Positions 5,183-5,202 of a stretch of DNA of 5,202 nt are shown here, one piece after another. Each line of letters starts with the position of its first letter. Position 1 is the stretch's first letter. Source of the DNA: Pseudomonadota bacterium (GTDB lineage: Bacteria > Pseudomonadota > Alphaproteobacteria > UBA2136 > UBA6156); assembly GCA_009927255.1 (NCBI GenBank), contig RFNJ01000141.1, positions 1 to 5,202 of the forward strand, in the 5' to 3' direction. The notes below the pieces were generated by a model that saw only the letters and a list, made by a program, of their open reading frames with translations, was not told the DNA's origin and made no database searches. Both the position numbers and the translations under genes were made by a program.

Positions 5183-5202
5183 CCCTACCCCAACCCCCAC
5201 CC
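5183..5202 (-). promoter_or_regulatory. G-quadruplex motif overlapping the motA Shine-Dalgarno
   Basis: Reading toward motA, four runs of 3, 5, 4 and 3 G are separated by loops of 1, 2 and 2 bases. The last run is the Shine-Dalgarno (AGGG), seven bases before the ATG. The first run touches the window edge and may be longer. If this folds in the mRNA it would hide the ribosome binding site, so it could regulate stator synthesis; that is inference. Confidence 0.5.

Overview
The window looks like chromosome of a motile Gram-negative bacterium, most likely an alphaproteobacterium. The main clue is the motA/motB pair: MotB has a Gly/His-rich N-terminus followed by the GGAWKVAYADFVTAMMAFF block, in the style I associate with alphaproteobacterial stator proteins. 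No tRNA, rRNA, CRISPR array, transposase or integrase is visible. The placement is by eye and the genus is not resolved.

Layout. (1) Bases 1-1667, minus strand: the N-terminal 555 residues of a large secreted, modular fibre- or adhesin-like protein, whose C-terminus lies beyond the left edge. It has a signal peptide, a short coiled coil, a run of modules each holding a spaced cysteine pair, interleaved LSDV...NGQ...W modules, and a GDGSQLTG motif typical of phage-tail-fibre-like bacterial surface proteins. (2) Bases 1668-1857: a divergent intergenic region. (3) Bases 1858-3081, plus strand: wecB, a non-hydrolysing UDP-GlcNAc 2-epimerase, complete in its catalytic residues but with a 19-residue insertion beside the active-site loop. 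(4) Bases 3082-3385: an unusual spacer with a candidate promoter, a strong Shine-Dalgarno, a 75-codon basic Pro/Lys-rich ORF of uncertain reality and 140 consecutive bases without a single G on the plus strand. (5) Bases 3386-5175, minus strand: motB and motA, translated motA then motB and overlapping by one base (TGATG).

How the genes relate. MotA and MotB form the proton-conducting flagellar stator. WecB makes UDP-ManNAc for surface polysaccharide, and the fibre-like protein is probably exported to the cell surface. The shared theme is envelope and surface, but only motA-motB is a clear operon. wecB converges on motB and diverges from the fibre gene.

The best candidates for something undescribed are compositional. 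The plus strand is strongly C-over-G throughout, whatever the gene direction. The G-free tract between the convergent genes would give an A/C-only RNA, as expected of a Rho-loading site. The motA start is preceded by a four-run G-quadruplex motif that contains its Shine-Dalgarno, and a second such motif lies past the 3' end of motB on the same strand. The mosaic cysteine-pair architecture of the fibre protein is the best protein-level lead.
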